A stretch of DNA of 64,000 bases from Microbulbifer aggregans (GTDB lineage Bacteria; Pseudomonadota; Gammaproteobacteria; Pseudomonadales; Cellvibrionaceae): assembly GCF_001750105.1 (NCBI RefSeq), contig NZ_CP014143.1, positions 3,800,327 through 3,864,326 on the forward strand, written 5' to 3'. The notes below the pieces were generated by a model that did no database searches, was not told the DNA's origin, and saw only the letters and a program-made list of their open reading frames with translations. The position numbers and the translations under genes are program-made. Below are positions 61,414 to 64,000 of this stretch, piece after piece. Position 1 is the stretch's first letter. Each line of letters opens with the position of its first letter.

Positions 61414-62379
61414 ATGCCGGAAGTATGGCAGGCGGCACTGGCACTGCTCGCCGGGTTAGCCGGGCTTGTCTGGGGCGCAGACCGCTTTGTCGCGGGCAGC
61501 GCAGCACTCGCATTGCGCCTCGGCCTTTCCAAACTGGTCATCGGCCTGACCATTGTCTCCCTCGGCACTTCTGCTCCCGAAATCATGATTGCCGTGAGTG
61601 CTGCGCAGCGAGGCGCCGGTGAACTCGCCATCGGCAATGCCCTCGGCTCCAACCTGGCCAACATCGGTCTCGTACTCGGGGCAACCGCGCTGATCGCCCC
61701 GTTGCCAGTCCAGCGACACTTGCTGGGCCAGGAGATCCCCGCGCTGCTGGCTGTCACTGTTCTGGCGGGCTTCGTGCTCCGCGATGCACGCCTAACTGCC
61801 GGTGAAGGCTTCTTTCTGATCGCCCTGCTTTTGCTTCTTTTATGGATGACAGTGCGCCTGAAGAAACGCCGCCACGGCAGCGAGGAGGAAGATGTGGAAA
61901 TTCGCGACTACACCGCTTCTCGCGGCTTCCTCTGGTTCGGGATCGGACTGGCAGCTCTTCTGGCTAGTGCCGACATCCTGGTTTGGGGGGCAAGCCATCT
62001 GGCCGCCGCGGCGGGTATCAGCCCACTGGTCATCGGGCTTACCGTCGTGGCCGTGGGCACCAGCCTGCCGGAGCTTGCCGCCTCGGTCGCAAGCGCCCTC
62101 AAGGGCCACTTTGACCTCGCTATCGGCAACGTTGTCGGCTCCAATGTCGTTAATATTCTCGCTGTCATGGCTGTTCCCGGTATCATCGCCCCCCTGTACA
62201 TGCAACCGGTGGTATTCCAGCGCGACTATCTGGCAATGCTGGCAATGACGTTGCTACTGGTAAGCGCAGTGGCCACGAGCCTGTGGCGGCGCCCCTATGG
62301 CGCCCGAATCGGAAGGCGCATCGGCGCCCTGCTGCTCGGCAGTTATGGGGCCTACTACTGGCTGCTGCTACAGACGTGA
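61414..62379 (+). CDS. yrbG: CaCA-family Ca2+/Na+ antiporter YrbG
   Basis: Inner-membrane cation exchanger. It has 321 residues from ATG 61414 (GAGGGTAGC upstream); the frame open to 61183 is not supported. The two inverted repeats each carry the family motif: alpha-1 GTSAPEIMI with GNALGSNLANIG, and alpha-2 GTSLPELAASV with GNVVGSNVVNIL. About ten membrane helices with a charged cytoplasmic loop near 145-165. It leads yrbG-kdsD-kdsC, divergent from mlaC. Confidence 0.95.
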   Translation: MPEVWQAALALLAGLAGLVWGADRFVAGSAALALRLGLSKLVIGLTIVSLGTSAPEIMIAVSAAQRGAGELAIGNALGSNLANIGLVLGATALIAPLPVQRHLLGQEIPALLAVTVLAGFVLRDARLTAGEGFFLIALLLLLLWMTVRLKKRRHGSEEEDVEIRDYTASRGFLWFGIGLAALLASADILVWGASHLAAAAGISPLVIGLTVVAVGTSLPELAASVASALKGHFDLAIGNVVGSNVVNILAVMAVPGIIAPLYMQPVVFQRDYLAMLAMTLLLVSAVATSLWRRPYGARIGRRIGALLLGSYGAYYWLLLQT

Positions 62380-62433
62380 ACAACGAGCCGCCTAATTCCT
62401 ACACTCAAGTAAAGCTGTTTACAGAGATAAACA

Positions 62434-63405
62434 ATGACCCAGGATCTGATCTTACAAGCTGGCCGCCGCACCATATTGATGGAGACCGAGGCGGTGGCCG
62501 CGCTGGAGCATCGCGTCAATGCCGATTTCAAGAAAGCCTGTGAACTGATCCTTCAGTGCCGCGGCCGCACCATCGTCACCGGCATGGGGAAATCCGGCCA
62601 TGTCGGCGGTAAGATCGCGGCCACACTGGCCAGCACCGGCACGCCGAGCTTTTTCGTGCACCCCGGCGAAGCCAGTCACGGTGACCTGGGCATGATCACC
62701 CGCGAAGACCTGGTTATCGCCATCTCCAATTCCGGCTCCTCCGCCGAGGTGCTGACTCTGCTGCCGCTGCTGAAACGGCTGGGTATCCCCATGATCAGCA
62801 TGACCGGGAAACCCGATTCACCGCTGGCGCAGGCCGCGGATGTGAACCTGGATATTTCCGTGGAAACTGAGGCCTGCCCGTTAAACCTGGCCCCAACCTC
62901 ATCCACCACAGTCACGCTGGTCATGGGTGATGCGCTGGCAGTGGCACTGCTGGAGGCCCGCGGCTTCACCGCCGAGGACTTCGCCTTTTCCCACCCGGGC
63001 GGCGCCCTGGGTCGGCGACTACTGCTCAAGGTCGAAGACGTGATGCACGCCGGTGACGAACTTCCGCAAGTCTCCCCGGAAACCCTGCTGTCCAAGGCCT
63101 TGCTGGAAATGACCAGCAAGGGTTTCGGAATGACTACGGTGGTGGATAACAAAGGAACCCTGCTGGGCGTATTTACCGACGGCGACCTGCGCCGGGTCAT
63201 CGACCACAAAGTGGAGCTGGACACCGCCACCATGGATGCAGTGATGAGCCGCCGCCCGAAGACGGTATCCAAGGACACCCTGGCTGCGGAGGCACTGCGG
63301 ATTATGGAAGACAACCGCATTACCGCGCTGGTGGTTGAAGACGATGCCCACCATCCCATCGGCGTGCTACATATGCACGATATACTGCGTGCCGGCGTCA
63401 TCTGA
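62434..63405 (+). CDS. kdsD: D-arabinose 5-phosphate isomerase KdsD
   Basis: Converts ribulose 5-phosphate to arabinose 5-phosphate, the entry to KDO synthesis. It has 323 residues: an N-terminal SIS domain with TGMGKSGHVGGKIAAT and SNSGSSAEV (about 30-190) and two CBS domains (about 205-320). Motifs HPGGALGRRL and the paired CBS repeats are typical. It is followed 22 bases later by kdsC. Confidence 0.97.
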   Translation: MTQDLILQAGRRTILMETEAVAALEHRVNADFKKACELILQCRGRTIVTGMGKSGHVGGKIAATLASTGTPSFFVHPGEASHGDLGMITREDLVIAISNSGSSAEVLTLLPLLKRLGIPMISMTGKPDSPLAQAADVNLDISVETEACPLNLAPTSSTTVTLVMGDALAVALLEARGFTAEDFAFSHPGGALGRRLLLKVEDVMHAGDELPQVSPETLLSKALLEMTSKGFGMTTVVDNKGTLLGVFTDGDLRRVIDHKVELDTATMDAVMSRRPKTVSKDTLAAEALRIMEDNRITALVVEDDAHHPIGVLHMHDILRAGVI

Positions 63406-63427
63406 AGGAATAAAAGGAAAGAGACCA

Positions 63428-64000
63428 GTGAGTTCCAAGCACAAAGAACAAAGCGAAGCGCAGAAACAGCAGGCGCATATCGACCAGAAGCTGGCTCAGG
63501 TGCGCCACCTGGTGCTGGATGTGGACGGCGTCCTCACCGACGGCCGCCTCTACTTCGACAACAGCGGCAACGAGCTGAAGACCTTTAGCACCCTGGACGG
63601 CCACGGCATCAAGATGCTGCAGAAATCCGGCGTGCAGGTTGCGATCATTACCGGACGCCGCAGCAGTGTGGTTGAGCGCAGAGCCCACGATCTCGGCGTG
63701 CACAAGCTGATTCAGGGGCGCGAGGACAAGTTCACCGCGCTCAGGGAGCTATTCGGCGACGATGGCTATCGCCTCGAGGACATTGCCTATGTCGGCGACG
63801 ACTACCCGGACCTGCTGGTAATGAACCGCGTGGGCTGCCCGATCTCGGTACCCAACGCGGCGCCGCCGGTGCGTGAGCGCGCCATCTGGGTAACCGAAGC
63901 GAGAGGTGGTGAAGGCGCGGTGCGGGAGGTCTGCGATCGCATCATGAAGGCTCAGGGCACTTTTGATGCCGCGCTCGCTCCATATCTACAGACAGTCTGA
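63428..64000 (+). CDS. kdsC: 3-deoxy-D-manno-octulosonate 8-phosphate phosphatase KdsC
   Basis: HAD-family phosphatase that makes free KDO for LPS. It has 190 residues from GTG 63428 (AAGGAAAGAGACCA upstream); the stop is the last codon of the window, so the gene is complete. HAD motifs: LDVDGVLTDG (catalytic Asp pair), a second motif IITGRRS, and GDDYPDLLVM near 125. lptC-lptA-lptB would be expected next, beyond the window. Confidence 0.96.
   Translation: MSSKHKEQSEAQKQQAHIDQKLAQVRHLVLDVDGVLTDGRLYFDNSGNELKTFSTLDGHGIKMLQKSGVQVAIITGRRSSVVERRAHDLGVHKLIQGREDKFTALRELFGDDGYRLEDIAYVGDDYPDLLVMNRVGCPISVPNAAPPVRERAIWVTEARGGEGAVREVCDRIMKAQGTFDAALAPYLQTV

Overview
The window is a stretch of ordinary gammaproteobacterial chromosome. 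Gene content (type IV pilus genes, a complete-looking dcw cell-wall cluster, bc1 complex, lipid A/LPS genes, MlaC, SspAB, DolP/LpoA) and gene order, compared from memory with Pseudomonas aeruginosa, point to a non-enteric gammaproteobacterium. A marine Cellvibrionales member such as Microbulbifer is my best guess, and it is an inference. I saw no prophage, insertion sequence, tRNA, rRNA operon or CRISPR array.

Layout. (1) 1-10 kb: the 3' part of an error-prone polymerase gene (dnaE2), then a type IV pilus block. Two paralogous pilin genes flank a tfpZ-type accessory gene on the minus strand; pilB-pilC-pilD, coaE and yacG follow on the plus strand. (2) 10-34 kb, all minus strand and read right to left: mraZ-rsmH-ftsL-ftsI-murE-murF-mraY-murD-ftsW-murG-murC-ftsQ-ftsA-ftsZ, then lpxC, an M23 peptidase, secA, argJ, a small membrane protein and mutT. 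Many junctions overlap by 1-4 bases, so the cluster is tightly coupled. A promoter followed by four 10-bp-spaced repeats lies upstream of mraZ. (3) 34.6-40.5 kb: a thioredoxin-like protein, the RNase P RNA gene, rsmI, and a divergent lpoA-yraN-diaA-dolP run. (4) 40.5-46.6 kb: a less conserved insert-like block with a thiolase, lemA, an M48 protease with a long tail, a Yip1-like membrane protein and a diguanylate cyclase. (5) 46.7-53 kb, minus strand: sspA-sspB, petA with a fused petB-petC, rplM-rpsI and zapE. (6) 53-64 kb: zapG, sat, a DegS/AlgW-type protease with a small secreted protein, murA-hisG-hisD with ibaG and mlaC, and the divergent yrbG-kdsD-kdsC run.

How it fits together. Most of the window builds the cell envelope: precursor synthesis (MurA, MurC-F, MraY, MurG), septal synthesis (FtsW, FtsI, FtsL, FtsQ, FtsA, FtsZ, ZapE, ZapG, LpoA), lipid A and KDO supply (LpxC, KdsD, KdsC), outer-membrane upkeep (MlaC, DolP) and envelope stress sensing (DegS/AlgW type). 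I see no clear undescribed multi-gene system. The most notable departures from the expected plan are: cytochrome b and c1 fused in one frame with two extra predicted membrane helices; mlaC left without mlaF, mlaE, mlaD and mlaB beside it; ddlB missing from between murC and ftsQ; Gln in the SxN position of FtsI; a 15-bp tandem repeat between ftsZ and lpxC; and a LemA/M48 pair whose protease ends in a TerB-like segment.
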